NCBI GenBank assembly: GCA_029931535.1
Contig: JAQPZY010001423.1
Span: 248,001-312,000 of the forward strand
DNA length: 64,000 nt
From: Margaritifera margaritifera
Taxonomy: Eukaryota > Mollusca > Bivalvia > Unionida > Margaritiferidae
Direction: 5' to 3'
Every line of letters begins with the position of its first letter. Within the stretch, counting starts at the first letter, position 1. The position numbers and the translations under genes are program-made. The notes under the pieces were generated by a model. The model was given only the letters and a program-made list of their open reading frames with translations, made no database searches and was not told the DNA's origin. Shown here piece after piece: positions 34,678 to 46,142 of the stretch.

Positions 34678-35379
34678 GGCACCCCAACAAAAGCGCGCAG
34701 AACAAAAGCGAGCCGACAAAATCGTGCAAAGACGAAAGTGTACAACAATTACCATTTTGTGTATCTTGTAAAGAAAAAACTAACAAATACAGCATTAAAG
34801 ATCATTAAGCATCGTTTATTAATTAATATCTCAATATGCAGAAATATGGCGTTAAAGAACATATAATATCATCTATTCATTAATATCTTGATATGCAGAA
34901 ATATGGTTATGCTCTGAAATGACAGTTACTGCATCTGTTGCATCCAATTTCAGCCGACCTTTGGAGTCTTTATTCACGCATCTCCATGACATACTCCCAT
35001 CCAAATTAATATGATCTTTACGAAGCCTATAGCCATCACGTAAAATGTGCTCTTTCTGATTCTGTGATTCGGTTCTTTCCATGACTGCAAATGTTTTGGC
35101 CTGAACACATTTGTGCGATTTATACAGTTTCGGGTACGCAAGTAGCTTTGAAGAATGACTCAAATAAATTTTGGAACTTAGAAATCATCTCACTTTTCAT
35201 GTCAACTTCTACTCTGCGCGGTTTTCTTTTTGTGCGATCCTGTCCGGGGGGGGGGGGATTTCAGGTTTTGTCAGCGCTCTTTTGTCAGCGCACTTGTGTC
35301 GGGGGTTTTAAGCTGCGCGCTTTTGACGCCGTTCTTTTTGTCTGCGCACTTTTGTCCTGCGCGCTTTTGTTGGGACACC
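34678..35379. mobile_element. Non-autonomous MULE with perfect 9-bp target duplication
   Basis: GATCTAGTC occurs at 34669-34677 and 35380-35388, directly flanking the element. The ends are inverted: ggcaccccaacaaaagcgcg at the left, and the complement of the right end is ggtgtcccaacaaaagcgcg. Subterminal zones repeat the acaaaagcgcgca motif several times on both sides. A 9-bp target duplication, long TIRs and an internal FLYWCH-type frame are all typical of Mutator-like elements. At 702 bp it lacks a MULE transposase. A poly(G) run (35246-35258) sits in the right arm. Confidence 0.85.
34873..35163 (-). CDS. FLYWCH-type zinc-finger frame inside the MULE
   Basis: A 96-codon frame, intact from ATG to stop. 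After a basic N-terminus it reads HILRDGYRLRKDHINLDGSM and then SWRCVNKDSKGRLKLDATDA, VTVISEHNHI. The FLYWCH fold runs GY-x-Y/L...W-x-C...(C/S)-x-x-R-L-x-x-x...H-x-H. Here the W-R-C and H-N-H anchors are present, but the second Cys before RL is replaced (KGRL), so zinc binding may be impaired. FLYWCH domains precede the catalytic core in many animal MULE transposases; the core is absent here. Expression is unproven, and the start could instead be the Met at residue 28 (MERTES). Confidence 0.6.
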   Translation of the reverse strand: MSHSSKLLAYPKLYKSHKCVQAKTFAVMERTESQNQKEHILRDGYRLRKDHINLDGSMSWRCVNKDSKGRLKLDATDAVTVISEHNHISAYQDINE

Positions 35380-37182
35380 GATCTAGTCATGATCTTGTTG
35401 GATTTCTTACACACAGCTGGATTAATTTTAATAGAAATATTGGGTTTTATATTTTGATAAATGACTGATCATATTCCAAGAAATTTGTTTAGGAGGCAAT
35501 AAACAGTACTGTTACATTGAAGCTTTAGTTAAATACAGCAACCATGTAGAAGATGTAATACGACTATCCAAACCTTTAACACATAATCTTAACCTTGACA
35601 CTACCAAAGCTGCTGTCACAGGATATACAGAAAAACGGTGCATATCTGAATATAACCTTCAGGCAAACAGCAAAATATTATTCCAAAATTTCAACTCATG
35701 TAGTACATACATGTATATATGACTTGCTAAAAACTTGAACACTACATCTAATTGTTGATACATGTAACAACACCAGCACTGCTGCCAATGGAAAACTTAT
35801 ACCTACAACAAATGAATTATTTTTTGTGGTGTACCAACTTTCATGGATTTCATGGCTACTTCAAACAACCATGAATTTCAAGACCCAATGAATGGTTTTC
35901 CACCTTTACACACAACAGACATCCCAGACAGCCACAAATTTATGTATAGAAGAAAAGATTGTTTACACATCCACAAAAATGTATACAGACAAATATAAAT
36001 GAACTGACAGTATGCATTGCCATTCACAGATGAAGCAATAATGCATATTAATTCTGTATTGATCTATACACACCATTTTGCTTGGTGTTTGTAGGAAAAT
36101 TTAACTAAACTGAAACCCTAAAGCTCGAAGAGTGATGCTAATGGAAAGCACTCCTTTAAGTTGCAAGATACATAATCAATCTCGCTAATACAACCTGAAC
36201 TGTTTGCATAATAGATTACCCTACTAATAAGCTGGCTGAGTATTTTGTCTATTGATAGATTCTTCATGCTTCTTTATTCATTATTGATTTGCAAAGGTTC
36301 TATTTCAATCTTGAACACCACCAGCTTCCATTTCTCTCCACAACCATTGGTAAGAAACAAGTTATGAAATATAACAATGTTGAATAACAGCTATGATTAA
36401 AGGACTACCTGATGATGTCAAACAGACAGCAGAAGAGTCCATTGTATGTATTCAGGGGTGGATATAAGTTTCTGTCCTAATGTTGATGCATGAATCACAT
36501 TGTAAAACACAAAACCACATGACTTGATTAGTTCATTTATGTTGCTATCATGTGGGATTAAGTAGAAGCAAGAAATGGAGCTGTCAGAAGACAGCAAAGC
36601 TTGCATGTACATACAGTATGCACAAAATGTATTGACCATATTGTTACAGTTGAGTGTAGTCCAGTGAACTACATGTATGCCTGTGAAGTCTCCTATCGTA
36701 GCTGTACATGTACTTCTCTCAGCAGGTGCTACTTTCACTCAACTCCACTTCAAGAGTGGATTCTATCTGACTAGTTTGTGGATTACCTATATACCACTAA
36801 AGGACTTACTGCAGATGGTAACATCATGGGTAATAAATCGATTGAGTCTGTTACCCAACAGCACAGTGTAGCTCAAGCTGGACTCAACCTGTAAATCATG
36901 GAGATTTCAACTGTGTAGTAGTGTGTACTTCAGTGGAAAACGGTCAATATATTTTGTGTGTACTGTATATTGACATTAACATAAAAAGCATACATGTGCT
37001 AATGCCAGCACGAATGATGACGACTAAGACACTGGAGTATAGCATAGACTCTCCTGCACTCAGTTCAAGCAAGCTAATAATGTGACAGAGTATAAAAAAA
37101 GTTGTAAAATCTACACAGACCTGAACTTACAAAATGGCTCTTCTACATGACCTTTGACCTTGCCATCACATTGTGACTGACT

Positions 37183-37337
37183 CAGTGGCATACTAAGGTT
37201 AAATGACGCTCAGGGCGACAATGATGGCCCAAAGAGCCAGAATACGAGGCCCGAATTTTTATCAGCTGTTTTGGTGCCCCAAGACCTCTGGCGCCCGGGG
37301 CAACTGCCCTGTCCACCCTCCTGTTAGTACGCTACTG
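37183..37337. mobile_element. 155-bp MITE with CAGTGGCATACTAAGG ends
   Basis: The left CAGTGGCATACTAAGG is matched inversely by tgttagtacgctactg at the right. The interior holds tggcgcccggggcaactgcc, a phrase also echoed at about 54385 (ggggggcaattgcccagggg). It is non-coding. Ends of the CAGTGGCGTA type occur in hAT-like MITEs, but no clear 8-bp duplication is seen (gactgact versus gactaata). Confidence 0.6.
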
Positions 37338-37639
37338 GACTAATAGTACTCAATAATGGTGATCAAGTGAGCTGTACCATTCTCATTGTAGTGAGTGTAG
37401 TATAATAATAGTGTCTGGGTACAAAATATACTATGCCAGGAATAATTGGTGGTCTTGCAGAGTTCATGTGACAATAGATTACCATCAGCAGGATCATGTA
37501 TTGTTTCTTTTAGACCATATTATGTACCTTGTCACTATCGCTGGACATGTCCAAATTGACAGTGTCAAGATCAACCCAAATGCCACTAGCTGCACATCTG
37601 CGGTTTGGTTTGTGGGTTTAACGGAATTTTCAGCACATG

Positions 37640-37838
37640 ATAGGCCATACATGGTGGCCAGTATACCTGGTGGAAGAAGAACCCAGGAAGACCCAGTGAA
37701 GAACCACTGACCCAGGGGAAGCTAGTGGCAAACTTTCTCACATACCCATGTTGGTCGAGCCAAGACTCGAACTCAGACAGAGGTGAGATGTGAGAATAAC
37801 CTGTAAAGGCGAATGCCTTAGACCACTTGGCCACCTGC
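37640..37838 (-). mobile_element. tRNA(Ser/Leu)-like SINE, minus strand, third family
   Basis: On the minus strand the head is caggtggccaagtggtctaa + ggcattcgcc (box A of a class II tRNA), then gagttcgagtcttggctcga (box B), then a body with atgggtatgtgagaaagttt and cccaggttcttcttccacca-like text. A diverged copy with the same orientation is at 57422-57600. Confidence 0.75.
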
Positions 37839-38049
37839 ATATTTGAGATTCAAAATGGACACTTTATATGATAATGAATCGTTCCTGGACTATTAAGTTT
37901 TTCTGACTTGGGGCCTGTACGGTTTTAAACACAAAAGTAGTTTTTCCATGCACCAATTAAAATCACTGCAGCTGCACAATCTTTCATCCAGCTTGGACAC
38001 ATTTTTTACTTTAAACATAAAACTGCTCTTATGTTATATCTTCACGAAC

Positions 38050-38960
38050 AAGAGGCCCAAGTGGGCCTGAAATTCCTTGCTTACATAACTTTACAGCTGA
38101 CTATTTCACTAAGTAGACTTATGTAATGTTGTAAGAACACACCCAACATAAATTATCTTTATACAACTAACTTTATATCATGTTGATTGGACCTATTTTA
38201 TTATATCCTGATTTTTTTTAAATTTCTAAAGTAAAATCGTAATTAATATGCATAGTCTCCTTCTCATAATAGAACTCATCCAATATGCTGTTGATATAAA
38301 CCTAATTACCAAGTTTGATAGTTTGATAGAAACTGGATTAGAAATACATGTACCTAAGTGTCTAGATCTTGAGATGCAACAAGCTCTGATGCAAGGTATC
38401 TCATTAATATGCACAAATCTCACTTATTAAGTACCTTCTACCACAATGATAACATATTTTTATTTACCAAGATGGAGCAAAATCTGATTATAATTCTATA
38501 GTCTTTTGTGTGGAAAAATGCTTAGTCGATCACAGATAAAAGATTGCCTCAGAAATATGCATAGATCTAGCTCATAATCAAACTCATCCAACATCTTGAT
38601 AATATTTAAGAAGTTTGATCAAAATCTGATGCAAGATCTTGCCATTAATATGCATGAATTTCACTCATAATCATACTCAAATAAGATCTTAAAGACACAA
38701 ACCTATTAAATAAGTGATCGAAATCTTATCAAAAAAAGCCTCTACAGTGGTAAAACAAAAAAAAGCTAATCACTTGCAAGATCACCTCATAAATATGTAT
38801 CAGTCTTGCTCATAATAAAAATCATCCAACTGCTTAATGATATTAGCCCATTTACCAAGTCTGATGACAATTGGGTCTGAAATACAGTCTCTCAAGTGCT
38901 AAGAAGCTCAGTCCAACATATGCAAGATTATCTCATTTATATGTGTAGATCTTACTCATA
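38050..38960 (+). mobile_element. Family B array, copy 2, with intact 5' hairpin
   Basis: Starts with the perfect hairpin AGGCCCA-agt-... (38053-38068, aggcccaagtgggcct), then ttgcttacataactttacag and gctgactatttcact. The ~150-bp units built on aatatgcatagatctagctc, catccaacatcttgat and gatgcaagatc follow. It is the best-preserved head of family B in the window. Confidence 0.65.
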
Positions 38961-38984
38961 ATAAATAAAGGATAAAGGATATTT

Positions 38985-39080
38985 CCTTTTCCTACATTAA
39001 TATCAGATGAGCCAGGAGTTCAAATATATCATTCTTTTGTACCACAAGATGAAATATATCCCATATTAACGTAGGAAAAG
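38985..39080. repeat. Short foldback element (CTTTTCCTACATTAATAT)
   Basis: Arms at about 38986-39003 and 39063-39080 are inverted copies (cttttcctacattaatat / atattaacgtaggaaaag). The internal palindromic text aaatatatcattc...gatgaaatatatcc also pairs, and aagatgaaatatat is shared with the foldback at 41665-41752. Confidence 0.65.
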
Positions 39081-40789
39081 ACAATTTTCTTTTTATTATA
39101 TACAGTAACAAACTTGCTTCTCAATGGAAGCTTCAAAAGTTAAACTCACTCTTTTGCCCATCACCCCACCCCTTTTTTTTCTCATAAGTTTACCCCAATT
39201 TTAATTGTATTCATTGGCTGATCATAAAAATATCAGCAATTTGAGCGAACTGTTGATTTGGGATGAAATTACAATAAATTACAAAAATGTGTGATGTTGC
39301 AGAATTATGCTGATTACAAAAGATGAATGGAAAGACAGCTGGATGGATGGTTGGAAAAGGCAATTACATTTGGGCTTCTGCATCATTATACAGGGCCCTT
39401 AAATGTCTAAAAACACAGCAAATGAGTAATTTATGTGTTTACTATGCCTATAACATCTTGAAACCAATTCCCAGTGAACAAATGCAACTCGAAAACATGC
39501 TTACATATGAAAAAGATGAGCAAACACTAAAAGCTATTGACATCAATAGAAATATTAACGTGTACAAGATAACAATTCAGGAGTCCCATTTTCAAGAACT
39601 ATGATCTATACTAATATCTGCAGTAATACTTGATCCATTCACTACACTTGCACACTCTGATCAATAGCTGTATTTCCTCGATGTAACAACAGAGCAAATT
39701 GCACTGCTGCTGTGGCTTCAGACTGTCCATTTAACTGGATGAGACAGAAGCCAATGAAATGTCATGATGTTTCCTTTCTACAGTAGCTTATTATAGTGAA
39801 AAAGGTTTCATTAGGAGGAATGGGAAGAATTGAAAGTCCAAAATGTCAGGAAATTATTGCTGTACATTTCTGACATTTCCTTACATTATCTAGTGCTATC
39901 ATTAAGGTGTACAGTATGAGAGATGCATAGAGACTGTGTTTAAAAAGTGGCAATGGTTGGGATTCCCACCATGCTAGAAATAACAAAAAGCCCAAGTGGG
40001 CACGATATCACTCGCGTGGGTAGTTTGACAAATGTCAGTTTGTGAATGCAAATTCACACACATATTGAAATTGTAGATGGGAAAGGACAGCTTGGAGCAC
40101 ATAGCTTCTACACTGTCTATTAATGCTTGCATCATTTATCTTCTTTCCTAGAGCATATATGCAGGATCACTTTTTTGGCATAAAAAGGATAAATCATTTA
40201 TACAACCAGCATTCTCCCCTGGATCTCTTCCCTCTTCCTCTCCCTGGAAATGAGGGCCCTGATTCACAACTTGTGAACTGTTCACAATAGCCCCACCCTT
40301 GAAGTACATGCACTTGGCATTATAAAGGGAGCAGTCTGTGCAGTCAGCGGTGGCTATGTGGCTAAGGCAGTGACTTGTGTCCAGAACAGAAATTTTTATA
40401 CCATTATCAACATGGGGCCTGGGATCCATGGAATGGGGAATATTTATGCATAAAAAGTCATACTGGGTAATATTCATTTTATAACACTGTTAATTCACAA
40501 AAATTTACAAACAAATGATTCCTGAACAATAATTAAAATTCAATAGCATTATTATTACATTTAGCTTAGGTCACTTGGACTCTTTAGATCCCTTGTTACA
40601 TGTACACTCATTATAGTAATTTCTCTCCCAGAATCTGCGGAGTAAAGGACATGGATGTTGTTGTTTTTTTTAAGTTCTGATTGGAAATTTTTTCACTCAA
40701 ACTGGGAACAGTGGACAGTTTCTGGCATTGAGAATGGGGCAGAATTTGGGCCCCAAAACAGACCTAGACAAATCCTTGCAGAAAGTTGC

Positions 40790-41470
40790 AGATTCAATTC
40801 CTACCATCTGATCAGCCTGAATCTTGATCAATATGCTTGGATCTCACTCAAAATCAAACTCACCCAAGATCTTGACAATAAACTTGCATACCATATCTGA
40901 AATGAATCTGATTCAAAATACAGTCTCAAAAGTGTTCACAAACTCAGCCAAACAGATGCAAGATCACCTCATTAGTATGTGTGGATCCTGCTCGTAACCG
41001 AATCGGCATCCCAAATCTGGTCAAAATCTGATCAGAAATATGGCCTCAGAGTGTTCACAAGCCCAGCCAATCAGATGCAAGATCACACCATTAATATGCA
41101 TGGCTGTCGCTTTTAACTGAAGTCATCCAAGATCCTGATGATATATGCTTACCATACCAAATCTGATTAGAAATATGACCTCCATGTGTTCACAAGCTCA
41201 GTCAATCAGATGCAAGATCACCTAATTAATATGCACAGATGTCACTCATTATCAAACTAATCTGATATGGCCTCTAAAGTGTTCACAACCTCAGCTAATC
41301 AGATGCAAGATCACCTCATTAATATGCATGTATGTCACTCATGGTCAAACTCATCTGAGATCTTGATGATATAAGTTTACATACCATATCTGATCAAAAT
41401 TAAACCTCTAGAGTGTTCACAAGCAAGTGTTGATGGAGGCACAACAGATGATGTACAATGCATAATGGAT
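40790..41470 (+). mobile_element. Family B array, copy 3
   Basis: Four to five units with agccaatcagatgcaagatc + acaccattaatatgcatg and gatctgatcagaaatatggc-like text. The head hairpin is absent. The array ends at about 41420-41470 (aagtgttgatggaggcacaa). Units are more alike here than in copy 1. Confidence 0.6.
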
Positions 41471-41664
41471 AAAGATCATAAGTTCACTTGGACAGAAATC
41501 AAGATTCAATCAAAGCACCAGGGTGATAACTGTCAATGAAACTACCAGCTGATGCTCTGCTCAAAGCATATTTTTTTTCACAATAAACCCCCCCCCCCCC
41601 CCCCGAGTAGTGACAAACAAATACTGTAGTGTCTAGCTGAAGACATAGAGGATATCTGCTTGTA

Positions 41665-41752
41665 TCGAGTGAATAACAGATATATTTCATGGAGTGGGTG
41701 GAAATACTCAAGTTTTTCACCCACAAGATGAAATATATTCGTTAGTCACTCG
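41665..41752. repeat. Foldback element (CGAGTGAATAAC... ends)
   Basis: The left arm cgagtgaataacagatatat + ttcat and right arm atgaaatatattcgttagtc + actcg are inverted copies of about 25-30 bp, with an inner pair gtgggtg/cacccac. There is no coding capacity. Confidence 0.65.
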
Positions 41753-42369
41753 GAACATGCAAATTTTCTTTTAATTTAATGCTCAAACGTATTGACTAAA
41801 ATATTTCACCTGACCCCTCAGCAGTTTGCACCCCCCTTCCCTTGCAATTTTAAAAATGAAAAGCATCAACGATATAAAAAAATCCACAAAACTTAGTCAT
41901 TTCATTTATTAATTTATCATTTCAAACCTGACTGTCGCCAGGGGGTTTCTAACACTGTCATCTTGTTCGTATTTCAAACAAAGTGGGAGTTTTCAGTATA
42001 AACAATGAGTCGACTCACTTTGTTACATTTTCAGAGTGTGCATAGGTAGATCTAATGTGTAGAAGGAAACAGTGCATATGTTTGCTATTAATCCCTTCAG
42101 GGATTTTGACCTGTGGTTATTTTTTTTAAATAAATTTTTATTGTTCACCATCATCAAAATTCCTTTGCAGGTTCTAAAGAAAGTGTTCAAAAGAATTGTG
42201 TGTTTGACCCAGTAAACATTTGAACTAATTTCAATGTTGGTATGATTTCTATACATGTACATCAGAAAACAGAAGTTATTGTTTGTTTGAATGTATAAAT
42301 CAGAAAATGGGAAGTTTTTGTTGGTATGAGAGTATACATCAGAAAACAGGAAGTTGTTGTTGGTGGTAC

Positions 42370-42973
42370 ATCAGAAAATAACCGGTCAGTGACCGGTCAG
42401 AAGACATTGACCGGTGACCGGAAGACCGGTCACCCGACACTGACCGGTGACCGGACCGGTCAGTGACCGGTCAGAAGACATCTCAGATGTCAGTCTGTCT
42501 TCATTACTACCCAAGGTGCGGTGTAGCCCCTCCCTTCCGACAGGGTGCGACACGCTACTTTGGGAGTGTTTGGAGTGGTACACTTCCTTCCTGGTGGAAG
42601 GAAGTAACACACTACTGCTTTTTTTCGTCTTCTCCCTTCCCGGGAGAGGCGATTTACTCTTGGAGCGTTCACTGGCCCCTACAGGAGGGACCTCAACTAT
42701 GTCCGGGGAGGCTGGTGCAAGCTCTTGGGGCCCCGGAATGTTCTTGTGAACTAGAGTGGCCTTCTTGCTGTATGTTGCCTATGTCTGAGTGCCTGTAAAA
42801 GAAAATCCAGAGAAATCTGACGATGAGGGGGATTTAACTATCTTTTTCCGCCCTCTAGTACAGATATTGCAGCGACTGTTCCGCTTACACTTGGAACAGG
42901 TAAGACAGTCTGAGTGTGTATCCCATGGGGCCTTCTTATGGCCACACATACCTACAGACTGTTTTGCTGGCAT
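42370..42973 (-). pseudogene. Cys/His-rich gag-like fragment, probably DIRS type
   Basis: From an ATG at 42973 the frame reads MPAKQSVGMCGHKKAPWDTH, then SDCLTCSKCKRNSRCNICTR. The Cys/His array (C10, H20, C23, C26, C29, C35, C38) with W17 looks like the N-terminal zinc-binding motif of gag-like proteins in DIRS/Ngaro-type elements. The frame breaks near 42779. Downstream frames are basic and serine-rich and run into an ACCGGT/GTGACCGG repeat (42381-42475) that encodes runs of Asp-Arg-Ser or Thr-Gly. No RT follows. Assignment to DIRS rests on motif style only. Confidence 0.45.
42381..42475. repeat. ACCGGT / GTGACCGG short repeat, palindrome-rich
   Basis: At least eight occurrences of accggtca or its inverse tgaccggt in under 100 bp, with ggtcagaagacat at both ends (about 42394 and 42467). 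It is locally much higher in GC and CpG than the surroundings and can fold in many alternative hairpins. Confidence 0.85.
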
Positions 42974-44228
42974 TGTTTCTTTTTATCTGAAATAAATATT
43001 ATTGAAATATCATACCATAATAATAACAATGTGTAAACTCACCTTAAAATCTACACGTAGAAAACTCACCTTTTTTTGTACGTCGCGTACTCTATACATA
43101 CCAGTTCACCATATACTTTGCGGGCTATCTGCACCACAGTGGTTAGTTTGACTACAGGTAAACAATATGCATATATATGTTCTTCCCAAGAAATATTAGT
43201 AGCTAGTTAACTTGACAAGCTTTATTGGTCTCAGGAAAGTACAAGAAAAGCATGTGACGCGTCACGCGTAGATAATAAAGAAACAATTGATGAAATAGTG
43301 GACAATAATAATAAATGAGATATTAATTTTGTAAAATTATGCGCCTGTTAATTGCGGCGCTATCTCAGTTGTTCTATGTCGCATTGTAATGACAAAGACG
43401 ACTTACCGTGTAGCTGAAAAGAAACAAAATATATGGTGTACCCTAACCCCTCTAAGGGTAGAATACACGTGGAAGACTAGAAAAACTCTTCCTAGAACTA
43501 AACGCTGATGAAGAGCGGCATAATACACATATAGATGAGACGGACAATTGTAACCCAGATGAATTTAGAAGGAGGGAAGTCCGAAATGTAGTTGGAAACC
43601 GCAGCAGACAATTTTCCTCAGGTTACATTTTTGCGACACAACCACCAGGCATGGCGTCCATGAAAAAGATGAATGTTCGCACAGGCGCAGAGAGATGCAC
43701 GGGTGTGACGTGGCTTGTTGACAAATTCTCCACTTAAAGTGGGAGAATGTTTTCACATCGAACGGACGAGTTTTTCGACACAAAAAAGTAATAAAGCTAT
43801 ATAATAGTGATAGGTAAATGTATTGCTGCAATTAAAAATGCATTTCCTACCCCCATTTCAGGTGAAAATGAAAAGAATCTCCCAGGGTTAATGAGTTAAC
43901 ACTCATTGAAGTTCTGAGAACAATGTATCATCCAACAATAAATTTTAGTTTTCTGATGTAGACTTTCATACCAACGTTGAAATTAGTTTAAATGTAAACT
44001 CAGTCAAACACACAATTCTTCCAAACACTTTCGTTAGAACATACAAAGGAATTTAAAAAAGTGAACAATACAAATCCAGTAAAAAATCCATAAAGGGATA
44101 AATCTATTGTTAGGAGTCTTGTAGTTTACTTCATTCAAAGAGAAAAAAGTCGACAAGAAAATGTTTACTTTTGGACGGTTCATACAATTTTGTATATGTT
44201 TCATTCTACTATCGTCTTGTATTGATAG

Positions 44229-45912
44229 TTGAAAAAGTTAAATTCCAAGAAATCAACTGGGGTGGATCAGATAGGTCCATTCATCTTAAATAAATGTGCT
44301 GATATTATTGCTCTATCTTTTACCTACATACTTAATCAAAGCATTACCAAGGGAATCTTCTCATCTCAACTGAAGGATGCCAAGGTTATGCCTGTTTATA
44401 AAAAGGGTTCAAAATCAAATCCAGATAATTATTAACAGTATCTATTTTGCCAACCATATCCAAACTGTTTGAAAGACATTTCCAAACATCTAAATGGTTA
44501 CTTATCGAAGTACTATTTAATTCACCCATCCCAATTAGGATTTAGACAGAAGCCACTCCTGTCAGTCTGCATTAACAAAACTCATTAATGACTGGTTGCT
44601 TGCTATGAACAAAGGAGAATAGGTTGGAACTATGTATCTTGATTTTAAGAAGGCTTTTGATTTAGTTGATCAGAATATACTTGCATGGAAACCTGAAAAG
44701 TACAAATGTTCTCACTTGTCACTCTCATAGTTCAAATCATACCTATCTGACACAAGCCAACAAGTTGTTATTGATAACATTAAATCAGAGTTGATGTCCA
44801 TCAACAAAGGAATTCCACAGGGATCTATTTTAGGGCCTGTATCATTCCTATTGTTTATAAATGACTTGCTGCTGTATGTACAACATTCAAAAACTGATCT
44901 ATATGCTGATGATCCTACTTTGCATAAGTCTGATTCTAATGTTAAAACATTCAACAAACAACTGGGTGAAGATTTATATCAAGTTGAATATTGTTGCTCA
45001 CTGAATAACATGTTTAACAATCCCCTAAAAACAAAGGCAATGTTGCTTGGAACTAGACAAAGATTATCAGTGAACAGAAATCCTAATCTTGAGCTTTATA
45101 TTGAAGATAATCTAATTAAAAATGTTGACGCAGAAAAACTTTTGGGAGTTCATGTTGATAAGAATCTAGACAGGTGAAAGCAAGTGAAACATGTTTGCTC
45201 TGTTGTAAGCTCAAGAATTTATCTTTCACAGAGGATAAAAAGTTATCTACCACTCAACTATCGGAAATTATTGTGCAATGCATTCGTTCTTCCTCATTTG
45301 GACTACTGCTGCACAATTTGGGGAAATACAACTTATAGTAATATTGAAACAATCCACAAACTTCAAAAAAAGGCAGCAAGAATTATTCTAGATTTACCAT
45401 TTGATACACCTTCCAAAATTCTATTCTCAGAATTGACATGGCTGAAATTTAAAAACAGATTAGCCTACCACAAGTCATTATTAATGTTGAAAGTTAAGAA
45501 TGAATAATGCTCTAAATATTTGCATGGTATGTTTCATTTTAAGTCAGAAGAACAACACCAAGGACCTAAACTGAGATCAATTACGAATGATCAGTGCAGA
45601 ATACCATTTCCAAAAACAAATACTTTTAAAAAATCATTTGTTTACTCTGGTGCTATTTTATAGAATGAACTCCCCATAACCATTAGAACAGAAACAAATC
45701 TAAATGTGTTCAAAACAAAATTGCATAACCATTATCTCAAGGGGCAGTTACAATTTTAAACAATGAAATATATGCTCTCCAGTTTGTGCTGTTAATGCAT
45801 ATCATATACACTTTGTGCTTTTATACTTAATGTATCCTAAGGGCCTCAGGGAAGAATAGCATATTATACTCACTGAGATACCCTCATAAAATAAAGTGTT
45901 TATTATTATTAC
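44229..45912 (+). mobile_element. 5'-truncated LINE (non-LTR retrotransposon), Jockey/CR1-like
   Basis: Reverse-transcriptase blocks in order: KKSTGVDQIGPFILNKCADI (44247 on), DAKVMPVYKKGSKSNPDNY (to 44432), then after frameshifts MYLDFKKAFDLVDQNIL (about 44632-44682), GIPQGSILGPVSFLLFINDL (44806 on) and the catalytic YADD at 44902-44913. A lone TGA (45175-45177) and a TAA (45505-45507) interrupt the thumb/C-terminal part, which continues in the same frame with LPLNYRKLLCNAFVLPHLDY and CCTIWGN. No endonuclease domain is present. The 3' end (aaataaagtgtttattatta) runs into a TTA-rich tract at 45898-45912, a usual tail for such elements. Confidence 0.85.
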
Positions 45913-46142
45913 TATTATTCTTGTTCAAGTCTGTATCATAATACATTATCGCCAGAGTAAATATTGTGATTCATCGATGCAGCTCTAGTCAGCTTCATGT
46001 ATGGAGAAAACCACAGCAGTACTACATATGATTCATCTCCAATACTATGTGGATTTGTCACAATAACAGAATGCATTTAAATAACTATGTAGACCAACAC
46101 AGAGTTCAGCAGAGGTGTCCCTTTTAAACACTGATGTCTTAA

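Larger units (their letters stand above)
42050..44110. repeat. Long inverted repeat, ~165-bp arms 1.7 kb apart
   Basis: The left arm (about 42088-42254: aatcccttcagggattttga ... caatgttggtatgatt) is inverted at 43967-44105 (tcataccaacgttgaaatta ... aatccataaagggata). Identity is roughly 75-80%. The intervening DNA holds a minisatellite (42250-42380), an ACCGGT-rich repeat (42381-42475) and a gag-like frame. It may be a composite element or two opposed insertions of one repeat. Confidence 0.7.

Noticed and set aside
35091..35468. 125-codon plus-strand open frame
   Set aside because: It is antisense to the FLYWCH frame and crosses the MULE right TIR and a poly(G) run; it is produced by the CG-rich terminal repeats.
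42447..42798. Two overlapping plus-strand frames of 100 and 111 codons
   Set aside because: They are antisense to the gag-like fragment, and the minus strand has the recognisable Cys/His motif.
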